A DNA stretch of 64,000 nucleotides, from NCBI GenBank assembly GCA_963814975.1, contig CAWFFB010000001.1, forward strand, positions 48,342 to 112,341, written 5' to 3'. Positions 1-10,073 of the stretch are shown here, one piece after another (position 1 is the first letter of the stretch; every line of letters starts with the position of its first letter). The position numbers and the translations under genes are program-made. This DNA is from CAVUXJ01 sp963814975 (GTDB lineage Bacteria > Acidobacteriota > Vicinamibacteria > Vicinamibacterales > CAVVIG01). A model generated the notes under the pieces. It was not told the origin of the DNA, searched no databases, and saw nothing but the letters and a program-made list of their open reading frames with translations.

Positions 1-1
1 C

Positions 2-1780
2 AAGCTCAAGGGCGACGAAGCCACGTACGTCGCCATGGCCCTCAGCATGGCTTACGATCGGGACCTCGCGTTCGAGCGCCAGGACCTGGATCGGTTCTGG
101 GGGATCTACCAGCAGGGTCCCGAAGGGATTTTCCTCAAGCGCGGAAAGCAGTTCCGTGTCCGCGTGCGCGCCACGCCGCCGTTCCTGTACATCTTCAACA
201 GCACGCCAGACCCGCGCGAGGATCGCCTGTATTTCGGGAAGGGAATCATCTATTCCGTAGCGTCCGCGCCGTTCGTGTGGCTGTTGGGCATGAACGGCTT
301 CCTCGTGTTCCACATCCTGTTGCTCTTCGCGGCGGGCACCTGCGGATACCTGTTTCTCGCCGCGCGCTCGCGGCCGGCCGCCGCGCTGACGTTCACGCTC
401 GCGTTCATCCTGGCGTCTGAAGTGCCCGTCTACGCCGTGTTCCTGACGCCTGAGATCTTCAACTTCTCGATCGTGTTCGTTGCGTATTTCCTCTGGTTGT
501 ACAAGGAGGTGGCCGAGCCGCGGAGTCGGTGGCTTCGCGGCACCGAGTCCGACGTGTTGGCCGCCATCCTGCTCGGTGTGGCGACCTACTCGAAACCGTA
601 CTCGAACGCTCCGCTGGTCTTGCCGCTGGTGCTGCTGTTCTGGTGGCGGCGTCAATGGCTGCGCGGTTTTGGCGTCGGCGCCGCCTCCGTTGCCGCCTGT
701 GCCGCGCTCTTTGCCGCGACCGCGCTGGTCTCGGGCGAATTCAACTATCAAGGGGGCGACCGCAAGATCTTCTACTCGGCGCAAGGGTCGGCGCCACCCC
801 CGACGGCCGGATTTCCCTTCGAAGCGGCCGATGCCAGCTGGGATCGGCGAGGTTCAGGCGTTGGCACAGACGAGGTGGGCGCCGACAATGTTTTGCAGCT
901 GTCCGAAATCACCAGGCTGTTCCGTCATAACGTCACGTATTTTCTGTTCGGCCGCCACTTCGGGCTGGTGCCGTACCTGTTCCCAGGCGTCCTGGCGGTC
1001 CTGCTGTGGCTGTTCTCCAGCGAGCGCTCCGTCGCCTGGCGCGTGATGACGTTTGTCGGGGTGGTGGTCTCGGCGCTCGTGCTGTTGATTTTCCTGCCCT
1101 ATACATGGTTCGGCGGCGGGGGGCCGCCAGGGAACCGCTATTTCCTGAGCGTCTATCCGGCGATGTTCTTTCTGACGCCGCCGCTCGCTTCAACCCTGCC
1201 CGGTCTGCTCGCGTGGATCGGCGGCGCGCTGTTCACGGCGAAGATGCTTGTCAACCCGTTCTATGCGGCCAAGTTCACCTGGGAAACCACCCAACGGGGG
1301 TGGGCGCGGCGGCTGCCGGTCGAGCTGACTGTTCCCAACGACCTTCCGATCCGGCTCGATACAAGCCTGAGAGCGCGAATCCCGTACGGGGATCCACGGC
1401 TGCTGTTGTACTTTCTCGATCAGCACGCGTACCCGCCGGAGCCGGAAGGCATGTGGATTGCCGGAACCGGACGCGCCGAGATTCTCGTCCGGTCGGTGTT
1501 TCCGGTTCATCATTTCAAGGTCACGGCGGCGTCGCCGATCAGAACGACGTTCACGGTCTCTGCGGGAGCGGGGGCCTCGACGGTCGAGATCGTGCCTGGC
1601 ACCCGAGCGGCGTTTGACGTGCTAGCGGGGGAGGGTGTCCAGGGGTTGAACGGCTACGCGTACTTGATTTCCGCACGGTCGTCGGAGGCGTTCACGCCCC
1701 GGCTACGGGACCCGAATTCGCATGACGACCGCAATCTCGGCGCGCAAATGCATCTTCAGGCCGTCGGCATGTCACCGTGA
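2..1780 (+). CDS. GT-C fold membrane glycosyltransferase-like protein (5' truncated)
   Basis: The reading frame is open from the first bases of the window, so the start lies upstream. The beginning reads KLKGDEATYVAMALSMA, which resembles the first extracytoplasmic loop of family-39-like GT-C glycosyltransferases, where an acidic pair binds the lipid-linked sugar donor. About ten hydrophobic segments follow, for example around residues 85-115, 120-165, 205-240 and 320-400. A soluble tail of roughly 170 residues ends the protein. Such proteins transfer sugars from polyprenyl-phosphate donors on the outer face of the inner membrane. The neighbouring flippase-like and glycan genes agree with an envelope role. 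The substrate cannot be told from sequence. Confidence 0.6.
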   Translation, partial: KLKGDEATYVAMALSMAYDRDLAFERQDLDRFWGIYQQGPEGIFLKRGKQFRVRVRATPPFLYIFNSTPDPREDRLYFGKGIIYSVASAPFVWLLGMNGFLVFHILLLFAAGTCGYLFLAARSRPAAALTFTLAFILASEVPVYAVFLTPEIFNFSIVFVAYFLWLYKEVAEPRSRWLRGTESDVLAAILLGVATYSKPYSNAPLVLPLVLLFWWRRQWLRGFGVGAASVAACAALFAATALVSGEFNYQGGDRKIFYSAQGSAPPPTAGFPFEAADASWDRRGSGVGTDEVGADNVLQLSEITRLFRHNVTYFLFGRHFGLVPYLFPGVLAVLLWLFSSERSVAWRVMTFVGVVVSALVLLIFLPYTWFGGGGPPGNRYFLSVYPAMFFLTPPLASTLPGLLAWIGGALFTAKMLVNPFYAAKFTWETTQRGWARRLPVELTVPNDLPIRLDTSLRARIPYGDPRLLLYFLDQHAYPPEPEGMWIAGTGRAEILVRSVFPVHHFKVTAASPIRTTFTVSAGAGASTVEIVPGTRAAFDVLAGEGVQGLNGYAYLISARSSEAFTPRLRDPNSHDDRNLGAQMHLQAVGMSP

Positions 1781-1891
1781 GGAAAGACGAGACGACAGCG
1801 GCCAACGTGCCAGGTTGACGCCCATCCCACACGGCTGTGCATGGGCGCGCGGCCTCGATTCGAAAGTCCTGTTCTCCAGGTCCGATGGTTT

Positions 1892-2467
1892 TCACGCCTT
1901 GGGGAGTCCCAGAAGGGCTTTCCACTGTTGGCGATGTTTCGCGATCGACGCCTCCACCGACAGGTACGGCGGATTCGCCACATCCCAGGCAGTTCGCATG
2001 AACCAAACGCCCATGTCCGCATTCGGCGCCAGCCCGGCCGCCGCGTAATCCTCGAACAACGCTGCCCCGATCGCTTTCCCTGCCGCGTCGCCGACATACG
2101 GGACCGTGACCGATGGCGGTGGAGTGTCGGGTGGTGTGGGCGGCAGCACAATCGACTCGTCCACGGGCGCGACCCACCTGGTCGTGTCCATGTCGTGCTC
2201 GCGGCCCCACGCCGGCGTGCCTTTTCCTTCCGCGTCCAAGAGCACATCGAACCCGCGACCGTCCTCGTAGACGAGATAGTCGCGCGAGATGAATTTCCCC
2301 GTGCGCGGCTGACGGGTGTTGGCGCCGGTGGGTTTGGCGAACAGGCCGAGCCCCTCGTCTCGGTGTGCCCAGGCGACGGCGTTCAAGAGCTCTCCGAGCT
2401 GTTCGTTCGACATCGGCGTGGGGTAGGTCTTCCGCATGGCGACGAGTGTGTCATACGGCTTTGGCAT
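1892..2467 (-). CDS. Conserved hypothetical protein (about 191 aa)
   Basis: I chose the ATG at 2467 because a purine-rich ribosome site (GAGGAA) lies about 8 bases upstream; the open frame continues further but that part is proline-rich and looks non-coding. The protein is soluble with no signal peptide. It carries a motif region around NAVAWAHRDEGLGLFAKP and later YEDGRGFDVLLDAEG, a pattern I associate with small uncharacterised proteins that turn up beside phage or secretion genes in soil bacteria. No catalytic signature is visible. It is transcribed against the glycosyltransferase upstream and towards it. Function unknown. Confidence 0.6.
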   Translation of the reverse strand: MPKPYDTLVAMRKTYPTPMSNEQLGELLNAVAWAHRDEGLGLFAKPTGANTRQPRTGKFISRDYLVYEDGRGFDVLLDAEGKGTPAWGREHDMDTTRWVAPVDESIVLPPTPPDTPPPSVTVPYVGDAAGKAIGAALFEDYAAAGLAPNADMGVWFMRTAWDVANPPYLSVEASIAKHRQQWKALLGLPKA

Positions 2468-2624
2468 CGCTATGTTCCTCAGTTCCGGCTCTGGATCGGT
2501 GGCGGGTCCCGTCGGGGCCGTCCACGGCGGTACCCGCGGTATCCACACGCTGACAATGGAACCGCTTGATCGCCGCGGCGAAGGAACTCACCCCATCAAT
2601 AATATTAAGGCGATCCGCGACGCT

Positions 2625-3765
2625 TCATCCATGCCACCCGCCTCCGTCATACCGTGCGTCGGGCCTGCCGTGCCGCCGCGTCACATAGATCGCCGCGCCG
2701 CTCAGCGAGAAAATCATCATCAGGCCGGTCGCCGTCAGCGACACGAGTACCGCCGAGTGCACCGGCAGGCCCAGACGTGCGAAGTAGAACGCAAATGTCG
2801 CCTCCCGCACGCCGAATCCGTTGACGGACACCGGGATCATCTGGACGATGAACGAGATCGGCACGATGATCGACAGGTCCCAGAACGTCACCGGCACGTG
2901 AAGGGCGTAGGCGATGACGAAATGATAGGCCACCAGCAGGGCCTGCACGGCCACCGCACCGCCGAAACAGGCGGCCAGGGCGCCCGGACGCTGACGAAAT
3001 CGGCCGAGCGCCGCGGTGAGTTTCTCGATCCGATCCCCTACCCACGTCGGATGCACGACAGTGAGCGGTCGCAGCAATCGGCCGACACCTGCGGGCAGGA
3101 GCACGGCCGGAGCGGTCGCCGCGGCACTGACAAGGAAGCCTGCCCAGAGCCATGACGGCCAGATCGGGGAGGGCCCCGTACCGGCGACACGTCCGGCCAC
3201 GGTGGCGCCAATAGCCGCAACGAGCACCAATCCCGAGCATTCCCAACACCCGATCGATCAGGATCACCGTCGTGGCGAGCGTTTTCGATCGCGCGGGGCG
3301 CGCGGTGTCGCGGATGCGCACGACGTCGCCGCCGATGTTGCTCGGCAGGAAGTTATTGAAAAAGATCGCCACCAGATATGAGGACAGGAGCGCCCCGTGG
3401 GAAACGTGAATGTCCTGGGCACCAAGGAGCAGACCCCAGCGCCAGGTGCTCGCCAGCGTCATCACGAAGTACAGCGAGAGGGCGACGAGCATCCACGGCA
3501 GCGACGCCCGGCTGGCGCTGTCCCAGAGCGCGCTGGCATCGATGCGTGAAAAGAGAAACGCGAGCAGGGCGACGCTGACGCTCAGCCGGGCGGCAACGAG
3601 TGCCCGGCTGCGCCACGGCGAACCGCGGGGGCCGACTTCGTTCGACGGAGGCTCAGGAGTCGACGCCTCGCTGGTGGCGTTCGCCGACACAGAGGAGGGA
3701 GCCAACGCCTGGTTTGAAGCGGGTGCGCGCGGCGATCGGGTGTCTTGGACAATGCGCCGGGGCAC
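2625..3765 (-). CDS. Lysylphosphatidylglycerol synthase-type transmembrane protein (UPF0104/AglD-like), frameshifted
   Basis: Two minus-strand frames join into one protein of about 379 residues. The first part ends near VILIDRVLGMLGI and the second resumes at LVLVAAIGATVAG, so the break is near 3232 and needs a +1 correction. Six to eight membrane helices are visible, and the segment FFNNFLPSNIGGDVVRI is typical of the family. Members include the membrane domain of MprF and relatives that probably move lipid-linked molecules across the inner membrane. The N-terminal 55 residues are serine/proline-rich, so the true start may be internal. It is divergent from the glycosyltransferase that follows, which suggests a shared envelope-glycan role. 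Confidence 0.7.
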
Positions 3766-3798
3766 TCTACTACGGTTTCATGAGAAAATCACTGCATC

Positions 3799-5016
3799 TT
3801 GCGCATTCTGATGATCGCGCCGCAGCCGTTCTTCGAGCCGCGTGGAACGCCCTTCAGCGAGTTTCATCGCATCCGCGCGCTGACGGCCCTCGGCCATCAG
3901 GTCGATCTCGTCACCTATCCGTTCGGTGACGACGTGGAGATGCCCGGCTTGCGCATCTTTCGCTGCGCGCGGCCGCCGTTCGTTCGCCGCGTCAGGATCG
4001 GTCCGTCGCTGGCGAAGATTCCGCTCGATGTGCAGTTGATGCTGACCGCTCTCGGCCGCGTGATGGCGGACCGGTACGACGCCGTCCACTCGCACGAGGA
4101 AGGCGGGCTCATCGGCGTGGTGCTCGCCTGCGGCGCTGCGGGTGCCGCATCTGTACGACATGCACTCCAGCCTGCCGCAGCAGCTCACCAATTTCGCCGT
4201 TCAGCGGCTCGCGCTCATGCGACGCGTCTTTCTCGGCATCGAGCGTCTGATGATTCGGCGATCGCGTGTGGTGATCGTGATCTGTCCTTCGCTGGAGGAC
4301 ACCGTCCGCGCCATCGATCCGGCCGCACAGGTGATCCTGATCGAGAACGCTCCTGGTTCGGCGAGAAGGCGCGGCGACGCCGGCGCAGGCGGCGGCGGTC
4401 CGGGAGACGTTCGGCCTGGGCGCGTCGACGCCGGTCGTGCTGTACACGGGAACGTTCGAGGCCTATCAGGGGCTCGATCTGCTGTTTGCGGCGATGGCTC
4501 TTGTCAGCGGCCGCCGCCCCGACGCCCGGCTGCTGCTGGCCGGCGGCAAGCCGGATCAGGTACGGCGCGCGCAGGAGCAGGCGCAGGCCGCAGGGATCGG
4601 CGACGTGACGCTGTTTGCCGGCGAACGTCCGGCGTCGGAGATTCCGGCCTACCTGCTCGCTGCCGACGTGCTGGTGTCGCCCCGGTCGCGCGGGACGAAC
4701 ACGCCGCTCAAGATCTATCAGTATCTGCGGTCTGGCAAAGCCATCGTCGCCACGCGGCTGCTGACGCACACGCAGGTTCTCGACGACGACACCGCGATTC
4801 TGACCGGCGTTTCCGCTGCGGAGTTCGCCGACGGCATTCTCGCGGCGCTCGAGAATCCCGGGCGCGCCGCGGCCGTCGGACGTCGCGCCCGCGAGCTGGC
4901 CGAGACGAAATACAGCTACGAGGCCTATCTCGAGCGCACGCGGACGGGCCTGCGGCGCGCTGGCCCGATCCGAGGCGCCGGTGGCGCCGGGCAAGGACGT
5001 CAAGGACGTCGCGTGA
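3799..5016 (+). CDS. GT4-family glycosyltransferase, frameshifted
   Basis: Three overlapping frames join to give about 404 residues. The N-terminal part begins RILMIAPQPFFEPRGTP, the middle contains VPHLYDMHSSLPQQL, and the C-terminal Rossmann domain contains VVLYTGTFEAYQGLDLL and SPRSRGTNTPLKIYQYL, the donor-binding half of GT4 enzymes. Breaks lie near 4138, 4355 and between 4940 and 5010, each needing +1. The listed start is a TTG; an ATG at 3780 joins this frame with one further +1 correction and may be the real start. The TGA at 5014-5016 overlaps the GTG of the next gene, a normal coupled arrangement. The sugar donor is unknown. Confidence 0.75.
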
Positions 5017-5774
5017 AGGACGAAGCCACGCGCGACCATTACAGCTACACCGTCTACGCCGATCCGGCGACTGCCCGAACATTCGACGATCGCCGTTTCG
5101 GCGGACCGATCGGGGAGCTGATTGCCGCTGAGCAGGCGCGTGTCCTCATCGGTTTCATCGGCGAGATTCGCGACCGTCGCGTCCTCGACGTCGGCTCCGG
5201 CACGGGCCGCGCGGCGCTGCTGCTGGCGCGCGCGGGCGCGAGGGTGACGGGAGTCGACGCGTCGGAGCAGATGCTTGCCGTGGCCCGGCAGCGCGCAGCC
5301 GACGAGCAGAGCGATCATCACGTTTGCGGTTGGCGACGCCCACGCGCTCGAGTTCGCCGATCGCGCGTTCGACGTGGCCGTCAGCTTCCGCGTGCTGATG
5401 CACACGCCGCAGTGGCGGGTCGTGTCTCGGCGAGCTGTGCCGGGTCGCCGACCGCCTCGTGGTGATCGACTACCCCTCGCGATCGAGCGTCGCCCGGCTG
5501 CAGGCGGCCGCGCGCCGCGTCCTCAGCCTGCTCGGCGTGCGCACGGAAGCGTATCGCGTGTTCTCCGATCGCGAGATCGCCGACGGCGCTTGCGCAGCAC
5601 GGATTCCGGGTCCGTTCGCGGCATCGCCAGTTCGTCCTGCCAATCGCCTTTCACAAAGCCATCGGATCCCGCCGATTCACGGTCGCCTCCGAGTCGCTCT
5701 TGAACCGGATCGGCCTGCTGAGCCTCTTCGGATCTCCGGTCACGCTCGTCGCCGAACGGTGCACGCGCTCGTAA
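5013..5774 (+). CDS. Class I SAM-dependent methyltransferase, frameshifted
   Basis: The GTG at 5013 overlaps the stop of the glycosyltransferase. The SAM-binding motif I is RVLDVGSGTGRAALLLA near residue 50, followed by GVDASEQMLAVARQRA and, after a +1 break near 5315, VGDAHALEFADRAFDVAVS. Two more +1 breaks fall near 5425 and 5588, and the corrected product is about 252 residues. The C-terminal part ends LVAERCTRS. The position between a glycosyltransferase and an epimerase suggests methylation of a sugar or lipid intermediate, but the family is too broad to say which. Confidence 0.7.
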
Positions 5775-6743
5775 CCGGCGCAACGGGATTCACCGGAGGC
5801 CATCTGGCCCGTGCCCTGGCCGCCCGGGGCCTGACAGTGCGCGCGCTCGTTCGGGATGCCGGCCGTGCCCGCGACCTCGAGGCGGAGGGCATCCAGATTG
5901 GCGGTCGGCGACATCCGCGACCGCGCCGCGCTCGAGGCGGCGACTGCCGGGGTCGAGGTCGTGTATCACATCGCCGCGATCTACCGGCAGGCGGGCGTCA
6001 AGCGCGACGTCTACCGGGCGGTCAACGCGTCGGCCGTTCGGGACATCGTCGAGGCTAGCAGCCCGCGCCGGCGTGCGACGCGTGGTTCACTGCAGCACCG
6101 TCGGCGTCCACGGAGACATCGAGCATCCGCCGGCCAACGAAGACGCCCCGCTCAGGCCCGGCGATCCGTATCAGGTCACCAAGCTCGAAGGTGAGCGGCT
6201 GGCGCGCGAAGCAGGCGATCGGCTCGGCATCGAGGTCACGATCGCGCGGCCGAGCGGCATCTACGGTCCCGGCGATCGGCGGCTGCTGAAGTTGTTTCGA
6301 GGCGTTGCGCGGGGACGGTTTCCGATGCTCGGTCGCGGCGAGATCTACTACCATCTGACCTACATCGACGACCTCGTCGAGGGTTTCCGCCTGTGCGGCG
6401 AGCACCCGGCCGCAGCCGGCCGCACCTACATTCTCGCGGGCGGTGAGTATACGACGCTGAACCAACTGGTGGCGCTGATCGCGGAGGTTGCCGGCGTGCC
6501 GGCCGCCGAGGCTTCACCTGCCCGTCTGGCCGTTCTGGATCGCCGGGGCGCGTGTGCGAGGCGGTGTGGGTGCCGATCGGCATCGAGCCGCCGATTTATC
6601 GCCGTCGCGTGGACTTCTACACGAAGAGCCGCGCCTTCGACATCTCGCGCGCGCGCCGCGAGCTCGGCTACGACCCGCGCGTCGGCCTGCGGCAAGGCAT
6701 CGAGCGAACGCTGAACTGGTATCGTGACCATGGATGGATTTGA
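5759..6743 (+). CDS. NAD-dependent sugar epimerase/dehydratase (extended SDR), frameshifted
   Basis: The GTG start overlaps the previous stop by 16 bases. The dinucleotide-binding motif TGATGFTGGHLA is at the N-terminus, then VGDIRD, VVYHIAAIYRQAG and the catalytic YxxxK as YQVTK. The C-terminal half includes RPSGIYGPGDRRLLKLF and HLTYIDDLVEG, typical of UDP-glucose 4-epimerase relatives, and ends with RELGYDPRVGLRQGIERTL. Four +1 breaks (near 5903, 6058, 6508 and 6553) must be corrected to give about 326 residues. It belongs to the same glycan operon as its neighbours. The exact nucleotide sugar is not evident. Confidence 0.75.
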
Positions 6744-6826
6744 TGAAGGATGGGCTGCCGTCACCTCAGTCCGTTTCAGTGTTCGCTCCGAGGCGATCGT
6801 GAAGCACCAGGAGTCGTAAGGGAACG

Positions 6827-7662
6827 ATGCCATTGTCTGACCCGGGGATCGACAAAGCACAGGAGCAGCTCTTCGACTCGAGCCGATCGAGCCGTCAGAA
6901 ATATGCGGCGCTCGTCGTCGGCCGGCCGGGCCTCGCGGCGCTCCTGCAGTACGAGCTGTCGTGACCCTGACGCAGTCGTGGCCTGGGGCGCTCGGTCTCG
7001 TACTGCGCAAGACGTTCTACCCGCTGCTCCTCGGGTCGTGCGGCCGAAACGTGGTCTTCGGCCAGAACGTCGTGCTGCGCCACCCCCATAAGATTCACAT
7101 CGGCAGCAACGTCGTCGTCGACGACAACTGCCTGCTCGACGCCAAGGGCGAGTCGAACCGCGGCATCCGGATCGGCGACGGCGTGTTCATCGGCCGCAAC
7201 ACGATTCTCTCGTGCAAGAACGGCGACATCGAGCTGGGCGACCACGCGAACATCGGCTTCAACTGCGAGCTGTTTTCCGCCAGCCGCGTCACGATCGGCA
7301 GCGGCGCGCTCCTGGCCGCCTATACGTATGTCATCGGCGGCGATCACGATTTTTCGGATCCCTCGAAGCCGGTGCTCGAGCAGACGCGGACCTCGGCCGG
7401 CGTCACGATCGGCGCCGGCGCGTGGATGGGCGCGGGCGCGAAGATTCTCGATGGGGTCACGATCGGCGATCACGCCGTCATCGGCGCAGGGGCGGTCGTG
7501 CGGGACGATGTGCCGGCCCACGCGGTCGCGGTCGGTGTTCCCGCGCGTATCGTGTCGAGTCGCAACGGAGTGACGTCGGTGACATGCTCAGTCGTTACAG
7601 CCGAGTTGACGCCGCTGAAGCAGTATCGATTGCTGATCGTAACTGTCAACTGTCAACTGTGA
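6827..7662 (+). CDS. Hexapeptide-repeat acyltransferase (LbetaH), frameshifted
   Basis: The ATG at 6827 follows an AGGGA site and encodes RQKYAALVVGRPGLAALLQYEL; a break near 6960 leads to the main frame starting TLTQSWPGALGLVL. The left-handed beta-helix repeats are clear from about residue 75 onward, for example IHIGSNVVVDDNCLL, IRIGDGVFIGRN and VTIGDHAVIGAGAVV. Such enzymes acetylate sugars using acetyl-CoA as trimers. The break here needs one missing or two extra bases, unlike most others in the window. The last eight or so codons and the stop are built from an intergenic heptamer repeat, so the native C-terminus may end earlier. Confidence 0.75.
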
Positions 7663-7668
7663 ACTCTT
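7641..7668 (+). repeat. Heptamer repeat (unit AACTGTC)
   Basis: Four consecutive 7-base units with unit sequence close to AACTGTC. The stop codon of the acyltransferase lies inside the third and fourth units, and the ttcA start follows 18 bases later. Confidence 0.8.
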
Positions 7669-7686
7669 GCCTGTACAATTCCCGCC

Positions 7687-8664
7687 ATGCCCTATCGAAG
7701 CGAACTCGAGGCCCGTCTGGCGAAGAGGACGACCAGGGCGATCGTCGAATACCAGATGATCGAGGACGGCGATCGGATCATGGTCGGGCTGTCGGGCGGC
7801 AAGGACAGCTGGGCGCTGCTGCAGGTGCTGGACGTCCTGCGTCAGCGCGCGCCGATCCGGTTCTCGCTCGTTGCCGTCAACGTGGATTCCGGATACAAGG
7901 AATACAAGCACGGTCTGATCGCGAAGACCTGCGAGGCGCGCGGCTGGGAGTACCGCATCGAGCACACCGACATCGGCGAGCTCATCGACGATATTCTCGA
8001 CGCCGATCAGACGCCGTGCTCGCTGTGCGCACGACTGCGCCGCGGTGTGCTGTACCGCGTCGCGCGCGAAATCGGCGCCACCAAGATCGCGCTCGGCCAT
8101 CATGCCGACGACTTCATCGAGACGCTGCTGCTGAATCTGTTTTTCGCCGGCGCGCTGAAGGCGATGCCGGCCAAGCTGGTGTCCGACGATGGCGCTCACG
8201 TGGTGATTCGGCCGCTGGTGTTCGTCGGTGAAGAGGAAGCGCGCGCCTATACGAAGGAGCAGGAACTGCCGATCATCGGCTGCTGCTGTCCGGCCTGCGG
8301 TGATTTGGGCCTTCAGCGCCAGCGCGCAAAGCGGCTGCTGATGGAGCTGGAGCGGGAGCATCCCGGCGTCAAGCAGTCGATGATCAAGGCGCTCGCCAAC
8401 GTGGCCCCGCGTCATCTGCTGGACACGCGGCTGAATCCGCCCGCGGATCTCGTCCGTCGCGCCGCCGAGCCTCGCCCGGCGCCAGTCGCTGTCGCACGAC
8501 CCCGCACGATCAGGGTCGTGGTCGCTGACTCCGCGGTCCAGGGCGATGGTCAGAGCACCGCCAGCTCCAGCGTGGGGCGTGAGACTCCGGATCAGGATGG
8601 TCCGTCTGCGATCGTCTCGCCTTCCGCGGTGATCGCCGGCGGCGCGGTCTCGTCGCCGGAATGA
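7687..8664 (+). CDS. ttcA: tRNA 2-thiocytidine biosynthesis protein TtcA
   Basis: TtcA is an ATP- and iron-sulfur-dependent enzyme that thiolates cytidine 32 of certain tRNAs in the cytoplasm. The PP-loop SGGKDS is at about residue 37. The paired cysteine motifs are visible as CSLC near residue 113 and CCCPAC near residue 200, positions that hold the 4Fe-4S cluster in the family. The core ends near residue 255; a further 70 residues are low-complexity and poorly conserved. The stop codon overlaps the ATG of dtd by four bases, so the two tRNA-quality genes are translationally coupled. Confidence 0.93.
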   Translation: MPYRSELEARLAKRTTRAIVEYQMIEDGDRIMVGLSGGKDSWALLQVLDVLRQRAPIRFSLVAVNVDSGYKEYKHGLIAKTCEARGWEYRIEHTDIGELIDDILDADQTPCSLCARLRRGVLYRVAREIGATKIALGHHADDFIETLLLNLFFAGALKAMPAKLVSDDGAHVVIRPLVFVGEEEARAYTKEQELPIIGCCCPACGDLGLQRQRAKRLLMELEREHPGVKQSMIKALANVAPRHLLDTRLNPPADLVRRAAEPRPAPVAVARPRTIRVVVADSAVQGDGQSTASSSVGRETPDQDGPSAIVSPSAVIAGGAVSSPE

Positions 8665-9119
8665 GGGCGGTCATCCAGCGCGTCTCCTCGGCAGCCGTAA
8701 GCGTCGACGACCACGAGACTGCGAGAATCGATCGTGGCCTGCTGGTGTTCGTCGGCGTGGAGCGCGACGACGGGCCGGCGGACGTTCAGTATGTAGCGGG
8801 AAAGATTCGCGACCTGCGGATCTTCGAGGATCCGGCGGCGTCGGAGCGGCGGGTAAACGTGTCGGTTCAGGAAGTCGGCGGGGCCGTGCTCGTGGTGTCG
8901 CAGTTCACGTTGGCGGCGGATTGCCGTAAGGGGCGGAGGCCGTCGTTCGACGCGGCTGCCGCGCCCGAGATCGCCCGGCCGTTGTACGAGGATGTCGTTC
9001 GGGATCTGAGGGCGGCCGGCCTCGTGGTGGCGACTGGCGAGTTTCAAGCCATGATGCGCGTGTCGCTCGTCAACGATGGCCCCTTCACGTTGTTGGTGGA
9101 TAGCAGAAGGCGGTTCTGA
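8661..9119 (+). CDS. dtd: D-aminoacyl-tRNA deacylase
   Basis: Dtd hydrolyses D-amino acids from mischarged tRNAs. The 152-residue length is normal. The start MRAVIQRVSSAAV is characteristic, the family motif SQFTLAADCRKGRRPSF lies at about residues 79-95, and the C-terminal glycine-proline motif appears as VNDGPFTLLVDS rather than the common NSGPVT form. The ATG overlaps the ttcA stop, so the genes form a two-gene tRNA maintenance unit. Confidence 0.93.
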   Translation: MRAVIQRVSSAAVSVDDHETARIDRGLLVFVGVERDDGPADVQYVAGKIRDLRIFEDPAASERRVNVSVQEVGGAVLVVSQFTLAADCRKGRRPSFDAAAAPEIARPLYEDVVRDLRAAGLVVATGEFQAMMRVSLVNDGPFTLLVDSRRRF

Positions 9120-9147
9120 GCAGGCGGTGTCCTGCTACGAGGAGTTG

Positions 9148-9994
9148 ATGAAACGACGTCGTCGTTCCGCTTGTCTTGGTCGCTGTCATGCTCGGCGCGC
9201 CCGGCGATGGCTCAACAACGCCCGCTCGTGACCGAAGATCCAGAACCCATCGGCGCGGGCAGAGTGCTGCTCGAAGCCGGCATCGACTTCGCCTCCGACC
9301 AGCAGTATCCGGCGTCGGGCCTGGAAGGCAATCTCTGGCGGGTGCCCACGCTGGCATCAGCGTTGGCATCAGCTCGATCGCCGAACTTCAGATCGACGGT
9401 GGGCCGTTCAATCACCTCTCGATCCAGCATCGCAATCCGGCGCCCTTGTCGCACCTGCTCACGGTGACGGGCAACAGTACGTCCGACGTCGAGGACATCG
9501 TCATCGGCACGAAGATTCGGCTGGTGGCGGAGGCGCCAAGCACCCGGCGTTCGCGTTCCGGTTCGCGACCAAGCTCCCGAACGCCGCGAACGAGAGCGGG
9601 CTGGGCCTCGACACCACGGACTTCTATGCATCGCTGCTGGCCGCCAAAACCGTACAGTCGATTCGGGTCGTGGGCAACTTCGGCCTCGGCATCCTTGGAG
9701 ATCCCACGGTGGGCTATCGCCAGAACGAGGTCCTGACCTACGGAGTTTCTTTCGCGCGCGCGTTGACCAGATCGTGCCGAGGTGGTCGGGGAGTTGAACG
9801 GCCGCATCTCGACACGAAGTGGCGTGGTGCCTCCGGGAACAGAAACCCGCGGGGTCCTGAACTTCGGCGGCCGCTACACTCGCGCCTCGATTCGCCTGGA
9901 CGGCGGACTGTTCGTCGGCCTCACGGCACTCGATCCGACGATCGGCTTCACGGCGGGGCTGACGTACGTTTTCAATGCGTTCCAGGTTCCCTAG
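9148..9994 (+). CDS. Predicted outer-membrane beta-barrel protein, frameshifted
   Basis: A good ribosome site (GAGGAG) precedes the ATG at 9148. Joined frames give a signal peptide (hydrophobic LVLVAVMLGAP then AMAQQ) followed by TEDPEPIGAGRVLLEAGID. The rest alternates polar and hydrophobic residues and ends in an aromatic-rich strand (FTAGLTYVFNAFQVP), as in porin-like barrels. At least five frame changes are needed in 850 bases, including two that look like missing bases, the densest set in the window. I do not recognise a specific family; proteins of this kind with the TEDPEPI start are usually annotated as putative transporters or outer-membrane proteins. Confidence 0.5.
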
Positions 9995-10008
9995 ATTCGG
10001 AAGATCCT

Positions 10009-10057
10009 CAGCTCTCAGCATTCAGCTTCTTGACGGCTGACTGCTGAGAGTTAGGAC
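10009..10057. terminator. Heptamer repeat forming a hairpin between convergent genes
   Basis: Seven 7-base units fill the gap: three close to CAGCTCT and then the inverted form. Bases 10012-10020 (CTCTCAGCA) pair perfectly with 10042-10050, and the stem continues with one mismatch for several more pairs. The site lies between two convergent genes, so it may stop transcription from both sides; there is no T-tract. Confidence 0.5.
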
Positions 10058-10073
10058 TGTCGTCTGCGTGTTG

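Noticed and set aside
3799..6743. Glycan cluster as a pseudogene region
   Set aside because: All conserved motifs survive in alternate frames and no in-frame stops lie inside the corrected frames, so decay is unlikely; the breaks look technical.
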